64,000 nucleotides of DNA, taken from Byssothecium circinans (lineage: Eukaryota > Ascomycota > Dothideomycetes > Pleosporales > Massarinaceae). Below are positions 43,018-55,729 of the stretch, piece after piece. The stretch covers positions 1 through 64,000 of the forward strand of contig ML977061.1 of NCBI GenBank assembly GCA_010015675.1. Reading direction: 5' to 3'. A program made the translations under genes and the position numbers. The notes below the pieces were generated by a model. That model saw nothing but the letters and a program-made list of their open reading frames with translations, made no database searches and was not told where the DNA came from. Numbering within the stretch: position 1 is the first letter of the stretch; each line of letters opens with the position of its first letter.

Positions 43018-45069
43018 ATGGCCTCGGCCACCCCTTCCGCCATGCCTCACCCTCACTCCCACACCTCCACCATACCGACCACGCAGACCTCGCATCCTCA
43101 CGACCCTGTGCCCAAAGAGCCCCCCAGCGTACCCGAGCTCTCCATCCAGCCCATCCTTTCACCCTCGCAGTCACAATCACAGCAGACCGAGCCGACATCA
43201 CCGAGGTCCGCGGGCGATTCGATGACATGGAGCAACACAAACAGCGACGACTCAGAGGCTCCATTGACGCCCAACACGGAGCCCGAACGCCAGATGGATG
43301 AGATTGTCGACAAGCTAGAGGAGCTTCCCGTCGCGTCGCTCAACTTCACAGAGCAGCAGCCGCGCCCGCGACGCGCCTCCACCACCCTCATCTCGGACAG
43401 CCCCTCGGATATCCGTCGCATACTGGGAGAGGGCGAGTCGGCCACCAAGCTCATCAGCCAATGCTGCGGCGGCGGGTGCTGCCTGCTCAAGACATTGGCC
43501 CCGGATACAACTTCCCCAAACTATGTCCCTGTGGTTATTCCTGACAACCGCGCTTTCAGAAGCCTGAACTTGCGATTGGGACCATTGGCCCTCGACAGCG
43601 AGCTCACCGACACAACGCCCCTGCCGCCGGTCAATGTCTCTTTCGAGCCAGTTCCTTCCGGCGAGCCAAAGCACATTGCTGCCGTCCACAAAGCGCCGCC
43701 CAAGTACATGCAGCCACACCCTCCCTATGACGTCTACCCGGCTCCGCTCTACCATGCACGCGAATTGACGAAGCCCGGAGCGGAAAAGAGGACTTTTCAC
43801 TTCGATGTCGATGTCACTGACTACCCGGATGAGGGCGGCGTCGATTTCAAGGTTGGCGGGGCCATTGGCATCACTCCGCCCAATTCACAAGAAATTGTTG
43901 ACGAACTCTTCGACATCCTCTGCATCCCCAGGTTCGTGCGCGACAAGCCCGTCACGCTCAAGACCAAAAATGGCCGCTGGCCCACCATCTGGGGAGACGA
44001 AATGGCCCGCGAGCTGGTTACGACGCGTCGAGAGCTGCTGACCTGGTGCGTGGACGTGCAGTCTTTCCCGCCTACAAAGAACCTCCTCCGCGTCATGGCC
44101 GAGTATGCGGACGCACCCAATGAGAAGAAGATCCTCATGTACCTCTGCTCAGCCCAGGGTCAGGCCGCCTTCTGCGACCTCCGCACTACCTCCCATCTCA
44201 CTGTAGCTCAGCTCCTCAGCGCATTCCCATCCGCAAAGCCGCCTCTACCGGCGCTTCTCTCCGTGCTTCAGCAGCTGATGCCACGCTTCTACTCGCTCTC
44301 CAACGACCCGCACATCTCGTCCGCCCGCCCTGGACTACCTGGAAACCGCCGTCTCATCGAGATGGCTGTCACAGTCCATACCACTCCTGACTGGCATACC
44401 GAGGGGGGAATTCGAAACGGAGTCGGCAGCGGCTTCATGGAACGTATGGCACAGAAGGTCATCGAGGCAGAAAGGGACGGGATTGACCCTGCCGTGCTGG
44501 ACCTCCGCATCCCCATGTTCCGTGGTCTTATGAGCAATCCACTCTCCCGTCAATTCGGCGGCGACGGGCCCATGGTGCTCATTGGTGCTGGCGTGGGCAT
44601 GGCTCCATTCCGCGGCTTCATTCTCAACAGGCTGAAGAACGCCAACTGTGCCAACAAGATCTGGCTCATCCAGGGCGTCCGCGACTCCATGGTCGATGAA
44701 CTCTACTCCGGCGAGCTTGGTGATCATGAACGTGAGATTAAAAAGGTTGTGCAAAGTCGCAAGGTCCGCGTCGGCAACCAGAGCGATGCCAAGTACGTGC
44801 AGGACGAGGTTCGCCTTCAGGCGGACATAGTATGGTTCGTCAGCAACGCCCTGGACGGCCGTATCTTCGTGTGTGGAAGCTCCAAGGGTATGGGCGAGGG
44901 TGTCGAGACGGCTCTCGTTGACGTCGCCATGCAGAAGGGTGGTATTGGAGAGGCGGAAGCACGGGAGTTCTGGGCTAAGAAAAAGGAAGACGGGCAATAC
45001 ATTGCTGTAAGTGTACCCATCGAAGATCTTCCTTTTCGGTTACTAAAAGCTATTTAGGAAACCTGGTAA
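43018..45069 (+). CDS. Diflavin-reductase-like FAD/NADPH flavoprotein lacking the FMN domain
   Basis: Exons 43018-45006 and 45058-45069 (51-bp intron) encode 666 residues; the start is ATG 43018, since the frame upstream has no ATG. Residues 1-140 are Pro/Ser/Thr-rich and disordered. A cysteine cluster CCGGGCC lies at 149-155. From about 160 the sequence matches the FAD-binding and NADP-binding modules of the cytochrome P450 reductase/CysJ family: connecting-domain blocks, RFYSLS (FAD), GVGSGFM, GAGVGMAPFRGF (NADPH pyrophosphate), FVCGSSKGMGEGV, and a C-terminus ending in QYIAETW, where the terminal Trp is the usual flavin-stacking residue. No flavodoxin domain is present. The last exon codes only Glu-Thr-Trp-stop. 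Electron acceptor unknown; it could work with a separate FMN or iron-sulfur protein. Confidence 0.88.
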
Positions 45070-47098
45070 ATTGTACACACGCACGCATCTATCGACTTGT
45101 ACATTACCTCGATCTTGACCAACCCTTGTCGATCGCGTAAATACCCATTTTTTTATATAATTTCTGTTTTTGGAGGTAACCCTTGTCATTGGGATTAGAA
45201 CAAAAACTTTCTGCTTGTCGGGCGACCGACCCATCTTTCCTCATCTGGCATACTACCTTTGGAGTTCTGTTGGTGTCAATTGTTCAACTGCTTCCAATAG
45301 CGATGGCACCGGAGGCGGCGTTTTGCGGCATGAATGGCCATAGGCGTTTTGGGCTGGTTTTTTCTTTACACTTTGGGATAGGTGGCGGCATTTTTTTTGG
45401 CAGAAAGGAGAAGATGGTCAATGTACTGATAGTAGACGGAAGAAATCTATATCTATATATATATATATATATATGTATGGTTGCGCTTTAAACATGAAGA
45501 AAAATAGTGCGTGCCGTATATGGGATTGCCGGCTTATGTCCGAGATGACTTGGTCGTATATGCTTACTTCTCCCTAACATCTTACGTCATTAATCTCACG
45601 TCTCCCCTGAAACACGTCTAAGCAATGGCAAATGTACATCCACGCTGAACCGGCGCTATCGACGTTATGTGCAGCCCCTCTCCATCACGACTCTTTCATC
45701 ACGAAAATACTGGGCAGACGCTCGCTGTCCACGGCGTCCCACGTGGGTATCCGGGCGATCCGCAATCTAACATCAGACCTCTATCCGACACAACAGCCAA
45801 TCAAATGCAGAGATTTCTTTTCTTTCAGTGCAGGGCAGGAGAATGCTGACTCGGGAGATTGTAGTGCCGTCTGTGGTGACTGGCATGGTCGTTGTACAGT
45901 AAGTACATGGCTACAACCATTGAAGGGCGGATTTCAGAACAAATTCCGTCACGTGCTCGGTAAGATCCTAGTTTTAGCCAATCAACGATAGATTGTCACA
46001 CGATTTACCGAGCACGTGACGGAATTTGTTCTGAAAACCACCTAGTATGATGTTGGAGGGCTCAGCCTTCTGTCGGCGAGTCTTCGTTTAGGGGTTCCGG
46101 TCCGCAGCACATAGATGTGCGTAGCTGGCGGTGCAAAAAAGCCATATGGCTAGGAGACCCTTTTGGCGCTGGCCCCGAAGATATAGGCCATATTGTTTAA
46201 AAGAGAAGAAAGAAGGCGGTTTAACGGTTTACTCAAGGACGAGGGCTGAAGCGTGCCGCGATTAAAGAATCGCGTGCGCGGGGATGAGGATCAACAAGCT
46301 TGCATCTACTTATCTCCGCCCCCAAATGTGCACTGGATCATGGAGCGACTTGTGGTCAGTGCTCTTACGCCCTTCTTCTTTACCTCGTTTCGGGTCAACG
46401 TCGACCAACCACCGGGTCAGACGAGGCGGCATGGCTGATGAGGCTTGAGTGTCGCGGTCGACGGCTCAAGCCTCCAATACACTTACAGAGGGTGGTCTTA
46501 GTCGCAGGAGGGACGGAGAAGAAATCAATGGCCAAGGCTTACCGCCAACGACAGGCTCATGTTCTGGTTGGTGAGGAGGATTGAACGGTGACGCCGACGT
46601 TAAGTTCTTGGGACACGGACTTCGAGTGTGTGTTGACGATCGACTAGAGCCCTGGTCCTGCTCAACCTGTAACAACGGGGGCGGAAACTGTCACCGCAGT
46701 CAGCACAACGTGCAATTCTATGGTGATTGAAGGTCTAAGCCATTGTTGCTGCCGAACTAACTAGATAACGGCTAGATATCTCACCATTGCAAACTGACTT
46801 ATGGACGCCCGGCGAGGGGCTGTGAGCTGTAACAGGTCTGTGGATTTAAAATAACCGCAGGGATTGTCGCGCAGAGGGGCGCCTGGGGGCCTTAAGACTC
46901 TTGGACGACGCCAATGACCGTGTTGAACAAAAGGACAGGCCTCGCCGTGCGCGTGTGCCGGACTTTCTTTCTACCACTGCTCCCATCGTCTTTACGAGAT
47001 TATCATCACAACACTGACTCGTTGTTGACGTCGCAAGACGATTCGGCTACGTACATCAACGTCACAGGCATAATAGACGGCGGAGGAAGCTTTCGATC
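45070..47098. other. Intergenic region with a dinucleotide tract and a long inverted repeat
   Basis: About 2 kb without a supported gene. It contains a (TA)n tract at 45454-45474 and the inverted repeat 45932-46036. Open frames at 45183-45491, 45632-45991 and 46300-46584 lack recognisable domains. Confidence 0.5.
45932..46036. repeat. Perfect 32-bp inverted repeat with 41-nt spacer (MITE-like)
   Basis: The arm TTTCAGAACAAATTCCGTCA...CGGTAA (45932-45963) is repeated without mismatch on the opposite strand at 46005-46036; similarity extends a further 6-8 bases outward with two mismatches. A CACGTG palindrome lies inside each arm. Total ~105 bp, which would fold into a stable hairpin or represent a very small MITE. 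Confidence 0.9.
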
Positions 47099-48226
47099 AT
47101 GTTTCGGACGACACTTCTCGCGGCCGCGCTGCTCTTCGCAGAGACCGTCGTCGCCGACTACACCGAGTTCTATTTCCCAACAAACGCAACTTCGAACCGA
47201 TGTGCTGGGATGGGAAATGGTTGTACACCGCCAAGTATATGTGTACATGAGACTCTGTTAGATGTTCACTACTGCTGCGGATCGGGATCAAAGGACGCGG
47301 TCTGCTGGACCAACAGCCAGAACTGTAGAGGGGACGACAAGCAACCTGCGTCTGGACAGCTGGGTTGCCCGTCGAATGCTAGTCCGAATGCTTATTGCTG
47401 TCGGTCCGGAAAGTACGTCGAAACTCTTTGCTGTGTTCGAGAAGCTGTACTGACTGACATGGCAGGGAACAATGCACACAACGAAGTGGTAAGCTCCCTC
47501 CAACAACATGGATAGCGATATCCTATGAGTAAGGACTAACTCACTTTTCCAGGCCAAATCAACATCTGCTGGGCTCTCCCCGCCAACCCAATAGCAAACA
47601 TCAGCCCCGAACTCATCAACAGCACCTTCTCCTCCCTAAGCTCAGCCTCCGACTCCGCAAAAACGCTCACCGTCAAACTCGCCGACCTAACCTCAACCTC
47701 CGCGTCTCCCACCGCCACACCAACCAGCAACAATGCTTCCCCCACCCCTTCAAACCCAACGTCCCCCAGCGGAACAGCAGCGAGCAACACAGCGAGCAAC
47801 ACAGCGAGCAACACCGCAAGCGGCTCACCCCTCCCCAGCACCCCCGGCGCCTCCAGCAACGGCATCTCAGGCGGCGCCATCGGCGGCATCGTCGCCGGTT
47901 CCGTGCTCGGCATCGCCCTCCTCGGCGGCGGCGCCTTTTTCCTCTTCCGCCGCCGCAAGAAGTCGTCGTCCAACGACAGCACGACCAGTGAACTGGACGG
48001 CGGCAGTGCCGGGAATCCGTATACAGCGATTGGCTACTCCGCGGTCGCGACTCAACCACATGAAAAATACGCTCATCATGGTGCGTCGCCGTCCATGGTC
48101 GCGGGCGATGAACCGCAGAATGTGCATTATGCGGCGCCCGTGGAGATGCCGGTGCCGGGGCAGGGGGAACCGATGGAGTTGGAGGGGAGTCAGCGGATGA
48201 AGGGTGGGATGGGGCTGGCGGGTTAG
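47099..48226 (+). CDS. Cys-rich single-pass cell-surface protein (Mid2-like layout)
   Basis: Exons 47099-47412, 47466-47488 and 47553-48226; the middle exon is only 23 nt. Total 336 residues. Signal peptide at 1-19 (LLAAALLFAETVVA). Residues 20-150 are Cys-rich with spaced CC and CW pairs (CAGMGNGCTPPSICVHE, VHYCCGSG, AVCWTNSQNC, AYCCRSGKEQCTQRSG, INICWALP). A Ser/Thr/Pro-rich stalk with a short SNTA repeat leads to one membrane helix (ISGGAIGGIVAGSVLGIALLGGGAFFLF) followed by RRRKK and a cytoplasmic tail of about 90 residues. This layout matches Mid2/WSC-type fungal surface proteins and receptor-like sensors. A wall-sensing role is inferred from the layout. Confidence 0.85.
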
Positions 48227-50472
48227 GTGCCGAGGGCGTGAGGGTAGGTGGAGTGGAATTGTAATGTAATGGATTGGGGTGGAATGGGATGGTATGGGAT
48301 GGGATAATGGACGTTCCGGGCTGGGTTGGGGAAGACGTAAATGGCTGGATCGTATGCGGGTTGGGATTGGAATTGGGGAAAAAACGATGGGAAAGAGGAA
48401 AGAGCTGGGGTTTTGCATCGTGCGTGCATCATGCATAGCTTTGGAGTTTTTTTTTTTCTGTTTCCCCCTCACGACTTTATATATACGTGTATGGTAGATT
48501 TGCGGTATGCCTGAGCAGCAGCATTGTTTTTGGACATACATGTACATCTTCTTCTTCTTCTTCTTCTTCTTGGTCTTCTTCTATCTTGTAATACCCAGTA
48601 GTTTGGTTTATACCCCCGAATTCATCCCCATCCCTTGAAAGAGTATATTCTCTACCTTCTCTGCAGTTGCAAGCGTACGGTGAGTTTGGTATAGATGAGA
48701 GGGAAAAGTAAGTAATTTACCGCCGTTGGATCTCGGCTCCTCCTAGACGCCGGATAGTTTCAGTATCCCCCGAGGCAAGAAGAAGAAAAAGGTAGAGGAA
48801 CTGATAGCTGTGAATGGGACTCCTTACTGTGATTCCTCTGGTGTAATGGTGGATGTTTGTACCGTACGCGTGGTATGTATAATAGACGTGAAAAACGATA
48901 TGCACGGAAGACACACATGTGTACGGGGTGGAAGAAAGACGGTGTAACCATGCTAACGTTGTGGCATCTACCGTTGATATCGATATTGATGCTGAGAGTT
49001 CGACAGACATCCTTGCCGAAACAGTGAGATGTTCTGCGTATATAGGGGATGTGGGAAAGGTAAGAGGTCGTAACATGTGTGCTTTCTTAAAGTTAAAGTA
49101 CAGAGTGGTGGATATGACTTGACACACAGACCTTTGGGTAAAGGAAAGAGTCGAGGGAGGGGCGTGAGGGAAAGGAATACCCGGGCTAACCTGGGTGAGG
49201 GCCGATGAAGATTTCGGATCTGTACTTTTGAGGATAGAAGGTTGAGATCTACATGTTGGTTGGTTCCAGCCTTGGGGACAGAATGATTTTGACTTTTTTT
49301 TATATAAGTTACTTGTTTTGGTGTTTGTTGTAACGGTAGCTAATCAATTCATACTACTGTACCGGAATTCCTTTCAAACCTCCTGGGCTACCTGAGCCTC
49401 ATACCCAGAGCGGGCGAGGCACAATACAAACCACAATCCCACAACTGCAAACATCAATCCCCCCTCCACAACTCAGCATGATCAACCTCACCACTCATCC
49501 CCCACCCTCCCTACCCCAGACTCCTCACCTCACCTCCCCAAGTCCCCTCATCTTCACCAGTCCACACCCTACGCAAACCCATCCCGCACTCCCTTCCTCC
49601 CTCCTCAGTGGCGCACGGAGCATCTGTCCGCTATGGGGTAAAGTCCTTAAGGGAGTTATTCGCCACAGACATCCTCGTTGAAATCCACGTCCGTGTAATT
49701 TTTTTTGTCAAAGACCGGCTAGTTCACCCTTTTCGAGTGAGAATGTGCGTTTTTTTCTTCGCGTTTGGTTTGGAGTCCAACGTACAGATGTGTTATTTGC
49801 GGCTTCAGCTCTCGGGGCTGTTGGTCGAGGTGTCGAATTTTAGATCGCTCTCGTTGGGTAGTATTGGATATGGGGACGAGGAGTTCTTCGCTGATGAGGT
49901 AGCGTGCTGTTTCGGAGGAAGGACAAGGACGGTGGAGAGTTGTGCGGAGGCGTTCTGCAGGGGCGGGGTGGGCTGTTTTGAGGGTGTTGGTGGAGGACAG
50001 TGGGTGGGTTGGAGTCGATAGATAGAGAGGCGTTGGATGCCGAGGGACAGCGTGTTATAGGCACTACAGTTGAAACTCTGTAAGTGATGGGTCTGTGCTG
50101 GTATAAGTGTTGTGTTTCGAGAGCATGTGATCTGCTTTAACGGTCTAGTCTACGGATACATGTCTTCGTTAGCAGTACCTGTTAGTGGCATTGATCAGTA
50201 TGTTCTTGTGCCAAAAGCCTGGGAACGTTTTTGACCAATTTTCAGGATTCGAAGTGCCACCGATTTTTTTGCTCTGATGAGCCCCGTGTAGTCTGTCAGA
50301 AGATCAAAGGTCACAGTATGCCTACGAGCTGGTAGTTCGTCGTGGATGTTAAATATATAGTAATAAATTCCCCAAGGCGTCTATAACCGTTGTCCTACTG
50401 TACAGGATAATTGCACAGAACCCGCACCACCATCCTCCAATTCGTCCGCCCGTCAATCGATATCGAGAACTT
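48227..50472. other. Intergenic region, no supported gene
   Basis: About 2.2 kb between the surface-protein gene and Mic10. A (CTT)n microsatellite lies at 48547-48571. Open frames at 48717-49127, 49608-50021 and 50349-50711 show no domain; the last overlaps Mic10 and partly shares its frame. No RNA gene recognised. Confidence 0.5.
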
Positions 50473-50871
50473 TTACGGCCTGACCACACGAAGACCGTCT
50501 TTTGAGGGTGCTGCCGCCCGCTTGAATGACTGTCGCTGTCAGCTTGATTGCACCTTCCTTCCTTCATACGGATACTGACGTTGTCGCATTCTTCCCAAGC
50601 TCGTCCGGCGCCGAATCCCAGACCGACCCAGGCGGGCCATGCGCGTCGCTTGAAGAGGAGGACGGAGAAGACGACGCCAAAGGAGACGCCGAGGCCGGAG
50701 CGGATGAGCATCGAGGAGAGGCAGCGGTCCCACTAGCAGCCATTAGCTTCGCACGGCGGTGAAAGGAGAGCTCGCCTAGTGCCTGCCTACCTTCTCGTTC
50801 AACAGAGCTTCACTCAGCGGGCGGGTGGTCCGCGCGACGGGCGCAGCCGGTTTGGGGGTCTCGTCGGCCAT
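50473..50871 (-). CDS. MIC10: MICOS complex subunit Mic10
   Basis: Three exons, 50791-50871, 50580-50732 and 50473-50529 (introns 58 and 50 bp), encode 96 residues, the usual size. After a short Pro-rich N-terminus (MADETPKPAAPVARTTRPLS) comes EALLNEKWDRCLSSMLIRSGLGVSFGVVFSVLLFKRRAWPAWVGLGFGAGRAWEECDN, two membrane helices with the glycine motifs GLGVSFG and GLGFGAG that mediate Mic10 oligomers, and a positively charged loop FKRRAW. The end SFKRAAAPSKDGLR is typical. Mic10 bends the inner mitochondrial membrane at crista junctions. The gene is divergent to Urb2 with 233 bp between the starts. Confidence 0.95.
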
Positions 50872-51104
50872 GGTGATGGTGTTGGGGTGTCAATTGAGCT
50901 GGCTGGCACCGGTCTGGACGGCGCGCGGTGAGGGAATGGGCGGTTGGCGGGTTGATGGGACGGCCATGGCCGCGGCGTCGAGCTCGGAGGTGCAGACGGG
51001 CGACGCTAGCGGGCTTAGTCAGCCAAGTTTTCATAAAGCAGAATCTCCAGTCCACCCCACGCACAACGCCGAACGCTCGTCCAAGTCGCGCCCCCGCTGT
51101 AGAT
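50872..51104. promoter_or_regulatory. Short divergent promoter between Mic10 and Urb2
   Basis: 233 bases separate the two start codons. The region is GC-rich with no TATA box, as is common for divergently transcribed housekeeping genes. No binding motif is assigned. Confidence 0.5.
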
Positions 51105-54100
51105 ATGGCAAAGCCTGTCCAGGTATATCACGTCCTATGGTATGTGGAACTCTATAATTGACTCTCTGCGCAGGCTCCACAGGCTTCCACGCCAACGCTC
51201 CCACGACTACAGGCCGTGAAGCAGACCCAGGATGCTGACCTCGACGAGCAAATACGACAAGTAGCGCAGATAATACGCCTTCCCGAGGATTGGGAAACCC
51301 TGCCCGGCGACGTGCGCGCCATAGCTACCCAGAAACTGGTCCTTGCGAGAGCCGACTATGTTTTGCGGTGGGTGCTTGAAAAGTTAAATGATGCGGCCGA
51401 GAATGGCGCACAAGCACGAGCAAATACAAGAGCTTGGAGACTTCTTGACTGGATGGTCCATGCCTTGCCGACATCCCGCTGCGCGCCGACCCTGCGCGAT
51501 TCGCACTTTCTCGACATCGTCGAACAGACCCTGCAAGAGATGGACCAGTCCTCGACAGTAGGATACAAGAATGGGTCGCGGGAGGTATCAGAGTCGAGTG
51601 AGACGGTTCAGGAAGAGCCACAACCATCACGCAAGCGAAAGCGGGGCAGCACCGGTACAAATACGCCTTCGAAGCGCACTGCGGTCGACACCAGCCGGCC
51701 CATACAGCTCTTCGACGTGGTTACAGCAGTAATTCAGACGATTCGAAACAAGGCGGAAGTTCACGGCTTCAGTGAAAGCCTAGCTCAAGCCGAGCAGATG
51801 AAGATGGTACTCAAGACTGAGAGCTCGCAGGCTGCGCGGATTCTCAAGTGGTGGCTCAGCGTGGTTCAGCGGCTGTCATCGTCCGCGGTCGCTACTCATC
51901 ACCTGAATCTTTCGTCTGTGATCGACATATGGGAGCTGCGCACGATTGATGCCAAGGACAGCTCAAGGTCATCTACTGAAGAATTTTCTACCGAGTGTCT
52001 TCTGCCAGTGCTTGAGCTCTCGCAAAAACTCAGGACCGCAGAATTCAGTTACAAGGAGTCGGAAACGGCCACAATCTTGCGCGATTCAATAAACACTCTG
52101 GATAAACTGGTGGCCCGACACCTGCTTGCCCCGGCCAGACAAGCCTTTCTGAACAAATCCAGGACATCGAATGAGGAGGATGAGCCGGGTTCCATCGCCA
52201 CCAGCTTAGTACCACTCCGCGCAAAGCTTCTCCAAGCCGCACAGATCGAGGACGCTGGTGATCCTGTTCCGGAATCATTTCGCGCATTGTTCTCGGCAGT
52301 CCCTCAGCTTCTCCAACTGATCATTCGCTCATCACCAGCCCGATCCCGCAAGAGTCGGATCGCAGAAAGACCTTGGTTTCAAGCAGCGTTTATCGCTCTC
52401 GCCGAGTGCGCTGGATGTGCCCTACAAGTGCCCGAGTTCAAGACACCAGATGCCTCCATAGATGCAGTTAGGGAGATGCTTCGGGTCCTCGCAGCTCACG
52501 ACGTACGCATCGATACTTCGGTGCTGGCAGACTTGTTCTGGTATCATTCGGGCTTTAAGTTCCCTCTGGGCCAAGCAACAGCTGTGCACTGGTCGCTAGT
52601 TGCATCGCTGGTCGAGCTTGATTCCGACATCTTCCTCAGAGACCCTAGATCAACTTGGCATAATACAGGAGACAAACCTGAGGATCTGACTACCTATCTT
52701 TTCGATGAGATTTCTGCGGTCACGTTCGATCACCCCGGGACGACTGACGCCGATGCAATGGATATTGATGAACATCGCGGCAGACTCACAGCGTCGCCTG
52801 ATTTTTCCCAGGAGGACGTTGTGCAGACCATAATCGTTCCGATCCTATCTGCCTTCACGCGCAACCGAGATCTACTTGGCTTCATCAGTAGATGGGATGA
52901 GCAACTCAGTCGGAATGTGAAATGTGATCGTGCAGCGCTGCAACAGCCCATGCAACCAATCTGGGAGGATCGGAATTTAATCACAGCTATCGCTGCGCAC
53001 TTTGAGCGGTCTTTGACGCCGACGCAAATTGAGAAGTTGTTCCAAAAACACGCCAAGCGACTGAAAGCGAACACCAAGTCTACGAAATGTCCCAGCGACG
53101 ATGTGTCCAGCAGTTCCGTCATTATACAAGCCATGTTATTGTCGCTTACTTCAGACGAGGTGATCGCGATAGTAAAGCCGCATCTCTTATCGCTGTGGAA
53201 TTCCTACACATCGTGGATCCAGGATGGTAGCCCCACACCGTCAAACCTCCGAGTGGCGTGGCTAGCTTTGAGCGAACTCCTCATTCTGCTCTGGCCCATT
53301 CAATTCCATGCTTCCTTGTCATTTCAAGAAGAACACTTGTACCCTCTCATCGAGCAAGCATCGAAAGAAGTAGGGTCAGTACGCAAGGATCAGGCAGGTC
53401 GGCGCGTTGACTCGAAGTCTCGTGCGACTGCTCTGGCCTTCCTGCTCGCCGCTTGCGACTGTTTGCGAAGCCTACCTGGAATAGGCGAATTAATACAGAA
53501 GAGGCTACGCAGAGCCCTGAAATGCCTTTCGCCTAGTCACGTTGAAGTCAAGGAATTGGCCAAGATGACGGAGATCCTCTGCACTGGATACGTCCAACTG
53601 CTCGGATCCTTTGATTCTGACACATGCCAGGCCTTACTCTCTACGCTGTTATCCACAATCTCCACGCTTATGGAGAAAGACGCCGAGAACATCGCTGAAG
53701 CCTTCGCCCAGTCTGCCTTTATTGATGGCGATGCATCCTTTCAAAGTTCCTATGTTGCCGCGCTTCTCGACGCGATTGCGCAGGACGACGACCAGTTGCA
53801 TGACGTTGCAATCACTTCACTTCTGCAGGTTGTGCCTTCGTCCATATCACGAGCCCAAAGGGAGGCCGTATTAGATAGGACCATGGCAATCTTGACTACC
53901 CAGCCACGGAATGTGGGCACTCTCCTCAGCCTCATGGTGCATCTAATGGAGATCACAAATGCCACCGCAAAGGTATCTTCTGATGGTGCGGGGTTGTTCA
54001 ATATTGCGCAAGCTCTACATGATGCGGACTTGGAAACGACTTCATCGCTTCAGCTACTCCAAAGCCTTGCTCGGTTGACACTTGTGCACATCATTCCCAA

Positions 54101-55571
54101 CAAAGACCAGACGCAGAACGTGCGCTTCCTAGAGGTGTACAAAGCCCAGATTGCCTCTGCAACCAAGAAGGCAAGCAAGTGCTTCCCAGCTAGACTCGCC
54201 TTACTCAGTGGCACGTTCACCGCGCGGGATGCAGACAGTCTACTGTCGGTTGATCGGTATTTCGCCTTCTTACTTGCAATTCTCCAAGATGAACCAATCC
54301 CAAGCGAACACATCTTGAAGGCTTTCAACGACGTACCAATGCAAGTGTTGAAGGACCACGGCGAAGCAGTCGATGCGGCGCGGGCTGCGCTTCGAAAGTG
54401 GTTCAGATCGAAACTATCTTGGGAGTCCGTTCCGATCGCACTAGAACTAACTACGTTCAACTCCCTGCCGCTTGGGTTTTGGCCTGCTCTCCACAGGGTG
54501 ATAGCACGATACCGACTTTGCGAAGACGACCGAAGCTTCATTCTATTCTCCTTAGACCTCCTTCGCAAAGATGTTCGGCCGGATGAGAAAAAGAGCATCT
54601 TGTCATCGGTCAAGGATGCAGTCGAGCAACTCGACACGCCAGAAAAGCTAGCTTTGTTACCTCTCTGTTGCTCTCTAGCCGACAATGATGGGGACGCGGC
54701 TGTTCCTTGCTCTATACTGCACCAGCTCGTCTCGGCGATGGAAGATAAGCAGCAAGTTGATGCTGCACTCAAGCAACAGCAACTTGCTATACTTCCCACA
54801 ATATGTCTACTTTTGGAAGATAGCAAGGGTGAGATGGCGTTCAATAGCCTGCTCGACAGCGTCATCACTGTGCTCAAGGACAAGCCTTCTTTGACCACGC
54901 AACATGGCGCTGAGTGTGTGCTTGCGGCACTTTGCAAGCTTACTTCACGCAATAGCCCTCGTCTCTCGACTGCTTGTGCACCTGCCATTTTCACGCGGCT
55001 GTGTGAAACGACTCGTTTGCTCCTTCTCCTCCAGCGGAGTCGGATTGGTGGCCGCTTCCATCTGCTCCTTCCGCTTCTGCAGAATCTCCTGCTATGTTTG
55101 TTCATACCCAATGCAGGCAGAGGAGCAGCACTTCCGCCATGGCTCGACTCATATGGAATCGCAAATCCTGTTCGTCTTTCGCCCGCAAATGCTTCCACCT
55201 ATACACGCCTGCTGACCACCGTCTGCTCGCCCACGCAATCATCAGTCCAACGGTACAATAAGGCCATCAACGCTACCTCAAAGAAGCAGCTTAACGACCC
55301 GGTGAAGGCGGCGCGGGACTATGCATCGCAGTATATGTATCCACTGCTTAGCTCCTTCTGCCGTTACCAGCTTTACGGAAGGCTCGACCCGCAGGTGAGG
55401 GAGAAGCTCATGCCGGGGATCTGGGAGGTTGTTAGAGTAGGAAGTCTCGACCGGCAGAGCCTGGATACCATGTTTGAGGGTCTAGGAAAGAGTGAGAGGG
55501 ACGTCTGGCGGGGTCTTTGGAGAGACTGGATGGCACAACATGGACGGGGGGAGATTGCAGAGAGAACGTGA
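51105..55571 (+). CDS. URB2: Urb2/Npa2-like ribosome biogenesis protein
   Basis: A first exon of 18 nt (51105-51122, MAKPVQ), a 51-bp intron (GTATAT...GCGCAG) and an exon 51174-55571 give 1,471 residues. The long frame also has a downstream GTG but the ATG exon gives a clean phase-0 join (MAKPVQAPQASTPTLPRLQAVKQTQ). The N-terminal region (DEQIRQVAQIIRLPEDWETLPGD) and an alpha-helical repeat body match Urb2/Npa2; the conserved C-terminal Urb2 domain includes LLPLLQNLLLCLF, ASQYMYPLLSSFCRYQL and a terminal GLGKSERDVWRGLWRDW. Urb2 acts in the nucleolus in early 60S pre-ribosome assembly with Npa1, Rsa3, Dbp6 and Nop8. A basic RKRKRGSTGTN segment near residue 145 is a likely nuclear signal. Confidence 0.92.
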
Positions 55572-55729
55572 TTGTGGAAGTAATTGGTAGTATAGCTATG
55601 TCAAAAGCTTGGCAGCGCTTTACGTAGTTTACTCAAATCAAATCGTCGCCAAATCGTCGGTTGTACACGTTCTCGGTGTTGCAACAAAGCGCACTGGCTC
55701 ATGGCCTACACCTTCGCGCCAATAGAAGC

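Noticed and set aside
47673..48547. Arg/Cys-rich and Arg/His/Pro-rich frames on both strands
   Set aside because: They are antisense or shifted readings of the GC-rich stalk and tail of the surface-protein gene.
54050..55198. 382-codon minus-strand frame
   Set aside because: Shadow of the Urb2 coding sequence; Ser/Arg-rich with no family match.
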